The notes beneath the pieces were generated by a model, which was not told the DNA's origin, did no database searches, and saw nothing but the letters and a program-made list of their open reading frames with translations. The position numbers and the translations under genes were made by a program. Below are positions 1 to 9,433 of a DNA stretch of 64,000 nt, one piece after another; within the stretch, counting starts at the first letter, position 1; each line of letters opens with the position of its first letter. Source of the stretch: Reticulascus tulasneorum (lineage: Eukaryota; Ascomycota; Sordariomycetes; Glomerellales; Reticulascaceae); assembly GCA_001557505.1 (NCBI GenBank), contig LSAX01000003.1:930001-994000 (forward strand), written 5' to 3'.

Positions 1-584
1 AAAATCTGTAGTCATATCGCAAGAGGCAAGGCTGTTTCATACTAGGTGTAGGCACCGTAGGAGGCATCGGATTGAGGTACCGCTGGGGTGTATTGTAAGT
101 TAAAAATGCATTCAAGAACTGGACTGCTCCAACCTCGTACCATACTGAACGCGGATGAAATTACGCATCCGGACCGGAAGGCGACCGAAGTTTAACGCCA
201 TGTCGTCGATAGTTATTTGGGCGTTGTTATGACGGCACATAACCCAGGCCTTATCACAGTCGGTGTAATGGACATTGTAAGCTTCAACATCGTACGGGTT
301 GAGGCCACGGGCCTGCGCAACAGCCTTGCATCTAGCAGGTAGCCCTATTGTTTCAGTTAGCTCGTTCTCTCACCACCTGATAATGTCAAGAGCAAAATCT
401 ACTTACATCCCCAACTCCACTTGTCGCGAGAATAAGATTTTGACGGAAGGTTTTGGATTAGGATGGAATCCAAAGAGGAGAAAGGAACTGGAGGGTTCAT
501 AACGGGCTTGCTCAAAAGCCCCAAAACCGGCGAAGCTGCTGCCAGCATGGCTGCGAGCCACGAGAGATGTTTGTAAGGAGTCAT
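1..584 (-). CDS. Secreted con-13-like protein, 3' end beyond window (partial)
   Basis: Small-exon gene on the minus strand starting at ATG 584 and running off the left edge. Exons 407-584, 141-344 and 43-82 join in phase: donor GTAAGT at 406 with acceptor AATAG at 345, and donor GTACGA at 140 with acceptor CCCCAG at 83. Exon 1 begins with a clear signal peptide (MTPYKHLSWLAAMLAAASP...), so the product is probably secreted. Exon 2 carries YTDCDKAWVMCRH and NFGRLPVRMRNFIR, and exon 3 continues VPQSDASYGAYT. From memory this block resembles the conidiation-specific protein 13 / putative metallopeptidase family of filamentous ascomycetes, which has a Cys pair around DCD..W..CRH and then FGR.P.R.R. 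Family function is poorly known. The last donor (GT at 42) has no good acceptor inside the window. Sure of the coding character; family name less so. Confidence 0.6.
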
Positions 585-1620
585 TTTGATGGTAGCCTTG
601 AAATGAAAACAATAGGGAACGCTGGAACGAGGAATCTGTCGGCTGCAAAGAGATGCAGAAGAAAAGTACTGATAATCGTCGTCCACTATATATATTGGCC
701 TGGAACGGTCTTTTCCCTGCCCAAGGGATGCCAAAGCTGGCCACTTACACAGCCCGTGGTAGACTAGTCTCCTTCAAACATCGTATTTAAGTATAAGAAA
801 TATCTTCCGCCACCCAAGAATGGATACTTGTGAGATTTTAGGTTGCTCGGCAGGTACGGCGAGCTGAGACACACGCCAGTGCTAAATGCAAGGCCCACGC
901 CAAGGATGGCGGCGGGTGCCAACCGCAATTCTCGCCGCAATGAATATAAGGGGGCAAGGCATCTAGCGCTCTCAGCTTAATGCTGGTAATATTAGGTCTT
1001 GAGTAAGTTTCTACCCCCAACGGCTTTGCCCAATCAGCGTGGCAGATTGTACCATGCCGGAGCAGTACCCCTTCTTCGAGTTGCCAAAACAGGATGCCGG
1101 TCTCTCTGCTACGACAGATCAAAGATCATTCTTGCTTGTTTGCTTCAGATCCCTGGTCTCGTTGATTCCCTCTGTGCACCCTGCTAAATATAAGGCAGAT
1201 GATGCACTACGCTGAGTAATGCCATGAAATTATAAGGGCACTCCACAAGCTCGGGCTATGGAACCTGGGATGCTTGATGAGTTCCCTGCCGTTGTATCCG
1301 GAGACATTTCTAACCCCCGTAGCGCAACGACCACTATTGAAATTGCCCCGTGATGTTTAAAATTCTCATGTAACCCAAGATTGCAGTCGAGAGGATCAGC
1401 CAACTTCTTCCCCTGGGCATCAATATTAATGTACGACAGGGATATGTTTAGTCGGGCAGTCTAGTCACAGCCCTAACTGAGACTACGTAGTAATTCAGTT
1501 AGTCTTTATAAGTACAATTGTGGTGTCAACGACTCCATCTTAGGTAGCAGACAGTATGTTTTCAAGTCGTGATATATTCCTACTTTATCCTCCTACTGCT
1601 CTTGCTTAACTTCCAAGTAG
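585..1620. other. Intergenic, no gene seen
   Basis: Promoter side of the con-13-like gene. Short open frames occur on both strands (for example 838-1122 on the minus strand) but none has recognisable protein character. A plus-strand frame from about 1501 to 1617 leads into the decayed coding frame that follows but contains stops. Confidence 0.4.
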
Positions 1621-1974
1621 ACAGTCTTTGTCGTCATTGAAAACTATTGCCCTCTGGTTAGCTGGCGATTGGGGGCCGATATTGAAGTAAGGACGGGGTG
1701 GAATCAGCTGAGGCTGTTGGCCCAGCAGGGGGATGGCTCTGATCAGGCGTGGCAAGGCTTTGTCATTTCCATTCCTGGGTATCTTAATTGACTAGTTTCC
1801 GTAGTTTTGCCTCATGTAGACACGGAGGCAATGCACTACGCCGCAGTTGGGCTTACGTCAATGCGAGATACTCAGTCATTCTATCACAACACATTCTGGA
1901 CAGCATTTGGTCACAGTGGGAGCGCAGGGACCCCAACTGCTTTCGCAATGGAGATAACCCTGGCTTCTCAGTAA
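1621..1974 (+). pseudogene. Unrecognised coding frame with in-frame stop (relict)
   Basis: The plus-strand frame starting at 1621 reads as convincing protein for about 115 codons but has no ATG start, an upstream TAG at 1618-1620 and an internal TGA at 1789-1791. Peptide pieces include VIENYCPLVSWRLGADIEV, GWNQLRLLAQQGDG and AMHYAAVGLTSMRDTQSFY, ending at TAA 1972-1974. The same frame continues on both sides of the TGA. The only nearby donor (GTATCT at 1779) gives no frame-preserving intron with the AGs at 1804, 1819 or 1827. A nonsense mutation is therefore simpler than splicing. I do not recognise the family. It could be the 3' part of a decayed gene or a gene with a missed upstream exon. 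Confidence 0.4.
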
Positions 1975-2533
1975 GGAACGGGGGTGTTGAGAATCTGGAT
2001 ACTCAGCAGATCGATGGGGTTAACTTGAATGATTTGACCAACTCCTATTGTTGCTTTGACGATGTTTGATTGGCTTGCCCTGCGTCCCTAAAGCCTCGTA
2101 CTATTGGCTGAGGGCTGCAGAAATGCTGCTAAACCCCGTTAGAGAGCTACGGCATTGGGTGGCCACGGCAGCTATGTAGGAAGCTGGAATGAGAGGCCAG
2201 GAGAATGGGTTTGATAACTTTGATGCGTAGTAGCGGAACCAATCATTAGGACTTTGCCCGTGCATCTCCTGGTTGGCTCTACTGACACGTCCCGCGAGTT
2301 AAACCTATATATATTGATAAATGCACCGTATTGTAGCGCTTAGAAGGTCATTGAAGAAACCCCTACCAATGAGAGGCTCGTGTACCTAACCGCTGAACCA
2401 ACCGCTGCGTGTTCCCCCTCTTTCTGTGTATTATTTCTCCTTTTTTCTGCGCTGTCGCCTTCACGTATCTGCTCTGCATTATGTAACTTGATTCATATTA
2501 TCACTGCGATAATATATACCTGCGCATCCAAGA
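1975..2533. other. Intergenic, no gene seen
   Basis: Between the decayed frame and the HET pseudogene. Nothing supported; a TATATATA-like tract lies near 2305. Confidence 0.4.
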
Positions 2534-4231
2534 TGTTGTTACTGAAGAAGTTGGTACCACTGTCCGTGCTTATGCCAAGATTGAAGACTTGGACGAAAGT
2601 TTTAGCAAAGGGCCACCTACAGCAGCCGCACCGATGCGCCCAGTGCGAGACTATCTTCCAGACAGATCTTGCAAAGGAAGGCCACAGGAACAAAAGGGAT
2701 AAACATCGTTTCGAGTTCGACACTGGGTAGAGCCTTGCCGATATTTTAAAGTCTGCGACTCTAGGGTGTACTCTCGCCAAGCTGCTCCTCGAGTTCGTCC
2801 GCCCAGGAGTCACTGACTTGAGACACGCCGTTAAACGTAGCCTGCACATCACAATCGACTTGAGTAGCTCCAGCATGGTTGTTCAGACAGTGCCAGATCT
2901 CATAATAGAATCGAGCATGATCCGTCGCTGTACCACACCTTCCGCCGACTCGCGCGAACCGAAAACCCAGCTGGGCAAGATATCTCGCTCCTTCCCGTGA
3001 ACTGCACGCCCGGGTCTGAGGAGTCATTCAAAAATGTAAACGGCTGGCTACTCACTTGTATCGCAGATCATGGGCCGTTGGGAGAGCCATCTGAGTGGAT
3101 GCCCACCCGTCTTCTCGAGATCCTAGAAACCGGAACCACTGGCAGAGTCCATATCACGCAGTCTCCACTACGCAAACCGTATGTCGCGCTCTCATACTGC
3201 TGGGGAGGGTGCCAGACGCTCTCGTTGAAAGAGATGATATTCGAAAAAGAAAACTGATGTTCCTCAAGTCGAAACTACCGCAAACATTGCAAGATGCAGT
3301 CAAAGTTGCAGAGATCCTGGGGGTGTCATATATCTGGGTGGACGCTCTCTACATTGTGCAGAATGACGATGAAGATGCCGTTCGCGAGATAGAATGATGG
3401 GCAAGATTTACAGCCGAGGACTCTTCACCATTATGGCGACCAGAGCCAGCAGCGTCTACGCCGGGTTTCTCCATGACCGTTCTCCCTTCGGGGTTCCAAG
3501 GCGAGATCTAAGCTGCGTGGGTTTTGAGCTGCCCTATCGTTCACAGACTGGAGATGTAGGTTCCGTCATCGCCATCGATTAATTATCGTTTCTTTCCACT
3601 CCAGAACCTCTTGAAACTCGGGGCTGGGCGCTCCAGGAATTCATCCTTTTTCCAAGGATTCTCGCTTTTGGTGGAGCAAACACGACATGGATTTGCTCTG
3701 ATCGGAAGTGTCTGTTGCGGTATAGGACAGATGGAATGCAATACAAGCATCCGATGAAACTCAACCTTAACGGGGACCGGGAGTTTCGCTCAATGCAGGA
3801 TTCTGGCTGTACCGGATTCGGGTGAACACATTCCGGGAGACCCTAGGACTTGCCTCTCGATTGACGACCGGCCACCGACATATCATCGTACTAAAGGCTG
3901 AGTAGGGATGAAGCTGGCTTGTTTTGTAGAAGACACAGTCGGCGGCCTCAGTGGTTTGGTGGTGGCCGAGTTGGAATGTGGGAAGTTCAGACGCTGTGGC
4001 TTCTTCCAAATGTACGCCGAGGAATGGATCCAAGCGGACAGGTTTCACCGGATCATTGAGGCATCTAACGAACAGTACAAACAGCCCAGACCGGAGGCCG
4101 ATAACCATCTGGACGGCCAAGGTGATAAGTTCGACGATGACTCGAGGAGGAACTACCATTCCTGTTTGACTCAGGAATGCCACGGATGGCTTGACGAGCA
4201 TTCCGAAGTCAAAACCATTGCCATTATTTAG
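2534..4231 (+). pseudogene. HET-domain (heterokaryon incompatibility) pseudogene
   Basis: A full-length HET relict spread over several frames. In order: a Cys pair (HRCAQCETIF, about 2620-2650); after an in-frame TAG at 2728-2730, the typical LKSATLGC.LAKLLLE helix; a frame change to WLLTC and MPTRLLEI (3045-3120); then PYVALSYCWGG (3175-3210), the HET signature. A further frameshift leads to ILGVSYIWVDALYIVQNDDE (3320-3375), another to MGKIYSRGLFTIMATRAS (3397-3450), a stop at 3580-3582, then TRGWALQEFILFPRILAF (3617-3670) and a C-terminal piece (GFFQMYAEEW, about 3990-4020). HET proteins trigger growth arrest or cell death when hyphae of unlike genotype fuse. At least three frameshifts and several stops rule out a functional product. 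Adjacent to other decayed DNA on its left. Confidence 0.85.
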
Positions 4232-4566
4232 GGTTTCAGAATATCTTTCACGTCCAGGAGGATACTTGGAAGTATTACAAACAGAACACCCCCAGGTATC
4301 GTTCTCAAGTTACATTCACTTGAGTGTTCCTTTGAGATGGACTGCATGTAACGGCAGTACTTACCTGGTAGAAGAGCAAGCCTAAAATATAGGAACTATC
4401 AGTAGCTACCTAGGTATTGCAGATAACCATTATATGTTGTCCAGTGTCTGACATTGCGAAGCGAGTGTGGGGACTGCGAAGGCGAATTCTCATTATCATA
4501 CACTCAAAATATCTGTTTCATGACAATATTCTTTTGGGGTGGGTATGCGACGGCCAGTTGGGTGCG
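4232..4566. other. Intergenic, no gene seen
   Basis: 3' side of both the HET pseudogene and the convergent cysteine-rich gene. No coding signal. Confidence 0.5.
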
Positions 4567-4905
4567 CTATGCTGGGGAACCTTCTCTGCATCGCGCCTGA
4601 CTCGTCCCGCAGTCTGTCGCGTAACCATAGGAGCAGCAGCTACCACCCGAGCCACACTGAAAGGCATTGTGAGCAACGCGCTTGGTTCTGATCGCATATG
4701 TGCCCGCGCCAACAACGCAGTTTCCACAATATACACCTTGCGAGATCCCGCTCACACACTTGCATCCATTATACGTGCATGCGCGCTCAGCTAGCTCTGC
4801 AGGTAGAGCCTCGCGGGCAGCCTTTTCCGCACGGTCAACCGACGCCGGTTCCAGGACGGCAGCCGTGGCGAGTGACACGAAGATTAAAATGGCGCGGAGC
4901 TGCAT
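4567..4905 (-). CDS. Small secreted cysteine-rich protein (effector candidate)
   Basis: Single-exon 112-aa protein. Residues 1-16 ([16 protein letters not shown]) form a strong signal peptide. A short acidic/Ala pro-region follows with an RA-rich stretch, and then a compact domain with ten cysteines: C-x4-C-x-C, C-x2-C, C-x6-CC, C-x6-C. Ten cysteines suggest five disulfides and an extracellular protein. Small cysteine-rich secreted proteins of this size are typical of ascomycete effectors or antimicrobial/surface proteins, but no specific family was recognised. It lies next to the HET pseudogene in the accessory left end. Start chosen at the only ATG that exposes the signal peptide; the stop is TAG at 4567-4569. 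Confidence 0.75.
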   Translation of the reverse strand: MQLRAILIFVSLATAAVLEPASVDRAEKAAREALPAELAERACTYNGCKCVSGISQGVYCGNCVVGAGTYAIRTKRVAHNAFQCGSGGSCCSYGYATDCGTSQARCREGSPA

Positions 4906-5596
4906 ATTGGTAAATATCCGTTGTGAGAAAACGTGGTTCTAGTCAGATTAGCACGCTTGGTGATGTACAGTCACTGGTTCTGCAGCTCCCTTACACTTGA
5001 ATGTTTGGTGGAGGTCAGTAGGTACTAGACGATGTGGCGTACCTATGCAGGTCAGTTGGCGCAGTGCAGCTGTACGATGGTGTATGTGCATGCAGAGGGT
5101 TGACAAGGACTCGAAGAACTGTCAATGATGCAGCAAGCTTTTATATCATAGCGAAGTTAAATTAAATGAGATACAAGCCCCTCATTGCTTCGCCACTCAA
5201 CGCAACGATTGATGTCCGTCTGACAATATAAATTGCAACCCCAAAGTGGAGTACAAATACGGCTCGCGTACCCAGCCGCTACCGAGAGCAGGGAGACGGA
5301 ATGCAACTCGACAGGAGGGGGCTTGACCCCGTTTTCCTCATTGATCCACCCGAATGAATTAACAAATGGGGAAAATCTGTTGCTGATTGGGTGCCGTATT
5401 GTTTGGAGCACGAGCATGTACATGGATCAATGAAATGAGAACCTGGGCAATGCTATCTTGAGGGAAACAATGGGAGGAATTGGTATTGTTTAACTTGAAG
5501 GACTTTTGACAATAGTTGCACCACCTTAAGCTCCTAGCAATCTGCCCAAGTGGTTTATAACTGGACTCCGTTGTCATCGCATTTGATGCACGCCCT
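4906..5596. other. Intergenic, no gene seen
   Basis: Contains the promoter of the cysteine-rich gene (minus strand) and the 3' flank of the lysoplasmalogenase gene. The open frames at 5157-5423 and 5359-5577 overlap each other and show no protein character. Confidence 0.45.
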
Positions 5597-6241
5597 CTAG
5601 GCGAGATCGAGAAACCCCAACGTGATCAGTAGCTGGCCAGAGTAATAGAAGGTCCAGACGGCGTATTGCATCCATGCTCGATGTGGTGATTTGATAGAGA
5701 CGAGAAACCGCTCCGCCCCAAGTGTTGCGTCTGAAGTCGCGAACAGAGTCGCCCCGGTGACGATTCGCTTGCTATCCATTGTTAATGCCGTAATGACCAT
5801 AATAGTAATGGCGCTGGAGTAGACCAGAATTGGCACGCGAAGCTCTCGGTTGACTCGTGGCAGCAGCAAGATGTTCATGACAGGAGCCAGTAGCACCATG
5901 ATAATGGCGATGACAGTGCGCCAACCACGGGAGAGTAAGTCCAGCTTTTCCGCTCCTTCCTGCACGAAAAGAGTAATATAGAGGATATGAGCAGCCAAGA
6001 AGCTACCAAGGCCGCAGAGAAAGGCGGCTTCGCCGTCCCAGGAAAGGAAAGCGTCACCCGTGGCTGCAAGTACCAAAGCTGCCACAAGGAGATTTGTTCC
6101 ATGTCGCATCGCGGCCAGGACGCAAAGCAGAGCGGTTGCGGTGGTTTTCGTTGCCATACGTGCATAGCTAGGCGGTGAACGAACAAGCCGGCCAAAGAGA
6201 ATTGCTGCGCCAATTGACGAAAATAGCACCGCATTCTCCAT
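5597..6241 (-). CDS. YhhN/TMEM86-like membrane protein (lysoplasmalogenase)
   Basis: A 214-aa, intronless, very hydrophobic protein with about seven or eight membrane helices. The first in-frame ATG is at 6241 (MENAVLFSSIGAAILFG); the open frame upstream has only a GTG and is not used. It shows the YhhN family pattern: ATGDAFLSWDG followed by FLCGLGSFLAAHILYITLF, and later ATSDATLGAERF, with conserved Asp residues in helices. Family members (TMEM86/YhhN) hydrolyse the vinyl-ether bond of lysoplasmalogen in membranes; the fungal substrate is uncertain because most ascomycetes are not known to make plasmalogens. No neighbour suggests a pathway. Length matches the family (about 200-230 aa). Confidence 0.85.
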   Translation of the reverse strand: MENAVLFSSIGAAILFGRLVRSPPSYARMATKTTATALLCVLAAMRHGTNLLVAALVLAATGDAFLSWDGEAAFLCGLGSFLAAHILYITLFVQEGAEKLDLLSRGWRTVIAIIMVLLAPVMNILLLPRVNRELRVPILVYSSAITIMVITALTMDSKRIVTGATLFATSDATLGAERFLVSIKSPHRAWMQYAVWTFYYSGQLLITLGFLDLA

Positions 6242-6446
6242 TGTGAAAGCGATGCCCACGAGGTCTCGTAAACCGTTCGAATTGAAGGTCGGGAAAGTTG
6301 TGGGACCTATTATCGTCAACTTCGAAACCCACCCCTCACGGTTGATCACTTACTATGATTTCTGGTTAGAAAATGAACTGTTGAGGGAGATTAGGTCCTA
6401 GCAGACAGATAATTCACTCCACTAGTCATTCTCCGAAGTCGAAGAG
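6242..6446. other. Promoter region of the YhhN-like gene
   Basis: Short upstream region of the minus-strand gene; no defined element recognised. Confidence 0.3.
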
Positions 6447-6686
6447 TTAGTTTCCACATGATTTCGTCACGAAGCGAGTTGCCGAGGCATGCACGGTGTC
6501 TTGTGGCTTAGCTGACTCAGCAGGTTGACGACACCTTGTAACCCAGCGTATGCATGGAAAAGAATCATATTCCAGATGAATTTGTTTCAACATCCCCATA
6601 GCCTCCTCAGGAACTCGATCACCAATAAGTTGGAGATGTTTGTTTCGAGTGTTATCAATGGATGAAGGCCTTACTACTACGGACAT
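6447..6686 (-). CDS. Short hypothetical ORF (79 aa), doubtful
   Basis: An ATG at 6686 opens a 79-codon frame whose middle reads like real protein (LIGDRVPEEAMGMLKQI, then EYDSFPCIRWV). The tail after residue 50 is less convincing, and a GTGTCG...CAG pair could be an intron. No signal peptide, membrane segment or known motif. It may be a relict of a longer gene. Kept only because residue composition and an ATG start are better than its surroundings. Confidence 0.25.
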   Translation of the reverse strand: MSVVVRPSSIDNTRNKHLQLIGDRVPEEAMGMLKQIHLEYDSFPCIRWVTRCRQPAESAKPQDTVHASATRFVTKSCGN

Positions 6687-8410
6687 GGATAATCGCTCTC
6701 AGGACAAAAGTAAGTGACGGTAACGACAGATATATTTTAATCTCCAAACTATAACGGCTCACACAAAGTGTCCGAAGGAAAGGTGACTTCAACTTGACCC
6801 CTTGAACCATGCAAACAGACATTGCGACCCAAAGTTGGGTTGAGGTTCCATATCAATCCCATTCAGATGCAGCCAATTCGTCGGCAGTTGTTGAGCTGGA
6901 CGGCGGGGCAGCGGCTGATGCACTGCATTCGTGCGAGGGGAGTAAGACCCATGCAAGCCTGTTCGCACAGGACTTTCTGATGATTCAAGCAATCCTGACC
7001 GTTAGGGTACGGGCAAGCTCGCTTGTCGACCTCAGGCGGCCTCGAACTCTTATTCCGGGTATTAACAAATACGACCTCGACAACTTAAATAGTAACACTA
7101 AGTACCAATCAGCTGGCTTGATTAGGTATCAGCGTCTAGATGTTGAAGGGCGTTAGTAAAGTACAATTCACTGATGCTTAGCAGGCTTAGGCAGTACTAA
7201 CTCTCACGGTCCACTCCATGGTCAGCATGGCTGTCTGGACATTGATCAGGGACGCCTGGAACGTGTTCAAGTCCCGCTTGTTGAGTTCTAGCTAAGCGAG
7301 GGTATTATCAACCACGAACGAAAAGAAAGGAATGGGAAGGGCCTTTATTGTCAATTTAGTTTGCTAACCAGAGCGAACCTGAACGAGAAGATATAGAAAT
7401 AGTCATACTATAGAACGAAAGCAAAATGTTAAAGAATATATATAAACAGAATGAACAAATCAGCTGCTTTAACAATAGATTTCCCTTCCGACCAGTCCCG
7501 TCTTCTGGGCAGCCTCCAGAGATATAAGAAAGCCCGACAGCCGCTTAGTTTGAAATGCTTGGCGGAGCATTCTCGCATCTAGCATCCGTTTGGGCCCTAT
7601 TTTATACGCAACCGGACACAACCCACGATAATTATGGAACTAGAGCAAGTCCTTAGTGGAGTTCAACGCCGCGGCCGAGGAAGGCTATAAACTGGTAAGT
7701 TGGTAATAGAGAGTAGTCTTGCGAACGGCAATTTTGGAGTTCCGGCGTTTCGGCCGAGATCGGATGAAGCCAAACTTGAAACCTAACTTCAGTCCGTGAG
7801 AGCCTCTAGCGCCTTGCCGAGCGTCACGGACTAGGTAAGAAACTTTCATGCGGGACCAATGAGACTTTAAATAATCGAGGCAGATTGTGGCATTAATGTA
7901 AAAAGTGAAAATTATATATTGGGAAAGGTGTTCCTGAGCTCATCTGAGCCCGTGGACGGACTTCTTCGTCTGAGGATGAAGGTCATCTGAATACGGGCTG
8001 AGCTTAAACAAGAAATAAACGAAAGCCAGATATTTTTCTTCTTTGCTGCAAGGATCCTGCCATTCTTGTTATTCCAGTCGATTTCGACTATTGGCGGAAG
8101 TCATTACACCGGTGGCGCCGTTTTAGATCATAGCTAGGACTCAATGATTGACACTAATCTCTTTACTCTCACTCGGACTACCCTTGAGGCACACTTAGCC
8201 AAGTCACTCTCTACTACTCGCCTTCCACTGATCCTAGGCAATACTCGCATGCATCTATGATTTGTCTCACTCCCACGAGTACGGTAGTCTCCAGGTATTA
8301 CTGAATGCCTTGCTAATAGTCCAAGCTATGTACATCTTGCCGCGATCCAATGGCACAGTGACCAATTTGCTGTGGTGTAAAGAAAAACCTTGATCTTAAG
8401 TCCTCCTTTA
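6687..8410. other. Intergenic, no gene supported
   Basis: About 1.7 kb. The plus frame at 6809-7156 (115 codons) has an ATG but no protein character and is contradicted by an open minus frame. 7300-8050 is A+T-richer with scattered stops in all frames, as in decayed repeats, but no terminal repeats or transposase motif were found. Confidence 0.4.
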
Positions 8411-9433
8411 TCACAGCAAAGTGGCAATATTAACCACGACGAACATAGCAGCCAAAGTAATACTCGCGGGGCCAATAGCCAAAGCCATACTGATGGAGGT
8501 ATCCTCCAGTACCTCGCCCGACGTGCGGAGGGCCTGCATGCACGCGAACTGCACCGACTGGAGATCGCCACCTTCGCCGCTATACACGGCCGTGATGACA
8601 GGCGTGTAACCCTGGCGGCCGCCGAAGACGCTGCTGCCAAACCTCCCGTCCGACTCAGACTCGACTACGGTCTGAACACTACCCACACGGTACAGTTTGT
8701 TGGATTGGGGGAGCGTCGGGCGGCACTCGTCTTGAGTTAGGGATTCTTTATTGTTCTCGCTGCTGGTGTTGAGGAGAGGAGCGCCTGTGACGGTTATCAG
8801 ATTGCTGTAGTAGTTGCAAAGATGGATGCTATGGGAACGAATCTGGGCCATGACGTGGTTGGCTAGAGCAATGCAGTCTGTTGTGTTGCTGCTGCTCGAG
8901 GTAGAAGATTCGAATGATTCGATGAACGAGGTGAAACGATCCTGGCAATTCTGGTCGAGAATGCCAACACAGCTCGTCGTGCCATTGAGCGTCACGTGGC
9001 GCGCTGGCTCCCCCGGCACGGGAAAGGTCTGCGACTGGTACTGCAACATCAGGGCGCAGGCGGTAGGTGGAATGTTATCCGCTCCATTGCCTTGAAGGAG
9101 AGAAGGTGGAGCGCCCACGTACAGAGTGCGCTCGTAGGCCTCTAGCCCAGGCGCATTTCCGAACACGGTACGTGACTCCTCAATCACTGTCAGAGAGAGC
9201 TGGGCGCCCGAAGTCAGGTTCACGGCGTTGGCGGCTATGCCGACCAGGCTGGCTTTGGTCACGTCGTCTTGCTGACCAGCCGATGAGCAGATGGAGTTAG
9301 ATGTCGTGTTGGAACACGCAAGAGCGCCACAGCCCTCAAGCGGCACCTGCACCCCTTGGGATACCTGGCCTGCCGCTATCCAATGAACTCCAGGGAGCAC
9401 GAGGGCTGCTGCTGAGAGAACTTGCGTACGCAT
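8411..9433 (-). CDS. Secreted, probably GPI-anchored glycoprotein
   Basis: A single-exon 340-aa protein. Residues 1-22 are a signal peptide (MRTQVLSAAALVLPGVHWIAAG). The mature part is Ser/Thr/Asn-rich with several N-glycosylation sequons (NTT, NLT, NGT, NTS) and paired cysteines spread along its length (CGALAC, SIC, CALM, SCVG..QNC, DCIAL, HLCNYY, ECRP, FACMQA). The last 25 residues (ALAIGPASITLAAMFVVVN...) are a hydrophobic tail after a Ser/Gly-rich linker, the usual layout of a fungal GPI-anchor signal. It is probably a plasma-membrane or cell-wall protein. No catalytic motif is visible and the family is not recognised. The start is the only ATG that exposes the signal peptide. Confidence 0.8.
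   Translation of the reverse strand: MRTQVLSAAALVLPGVHWIAAGQVSQGVQVPLEGCGALACSNTTSNSICSSAGQQDDVTKASLVGIAANAVNLTSGAQLSLTVIEESRTVFGNAPGLEAYERTLYVGAPPSLLQGNGADNIPPTACALMLQYQSQTFPVPGEPARHVTLNGTTSCVGILDQNCQDRFTSFIESFESSTSSSSNTTDCIALANHVMAQIRSHSIHLCNYYSNLITVTGAPLLNTSSENNKESLTQDECRPTLPQSNKLYRVGSVQTVVESESDGRFGSSVFGGRQGYTPVITAVYSGEGGDLQSVQFACMQALRTSGEVLEDTSISMALAIGPASITLAAMFVVVNIATLL

Noticed and set aside
7200..7300. Possible tRNA T-arm (GTGTTCAAGTCCCGC)
   Set aside because: The T-stem does not pair and no acceptor or anticodon arms can be built around it.
7300..8050. A+T-rich stretch as a possible transposon
   Set aside because: No terminal inverted repeats, target duplications or transposase-like frame found by eye.
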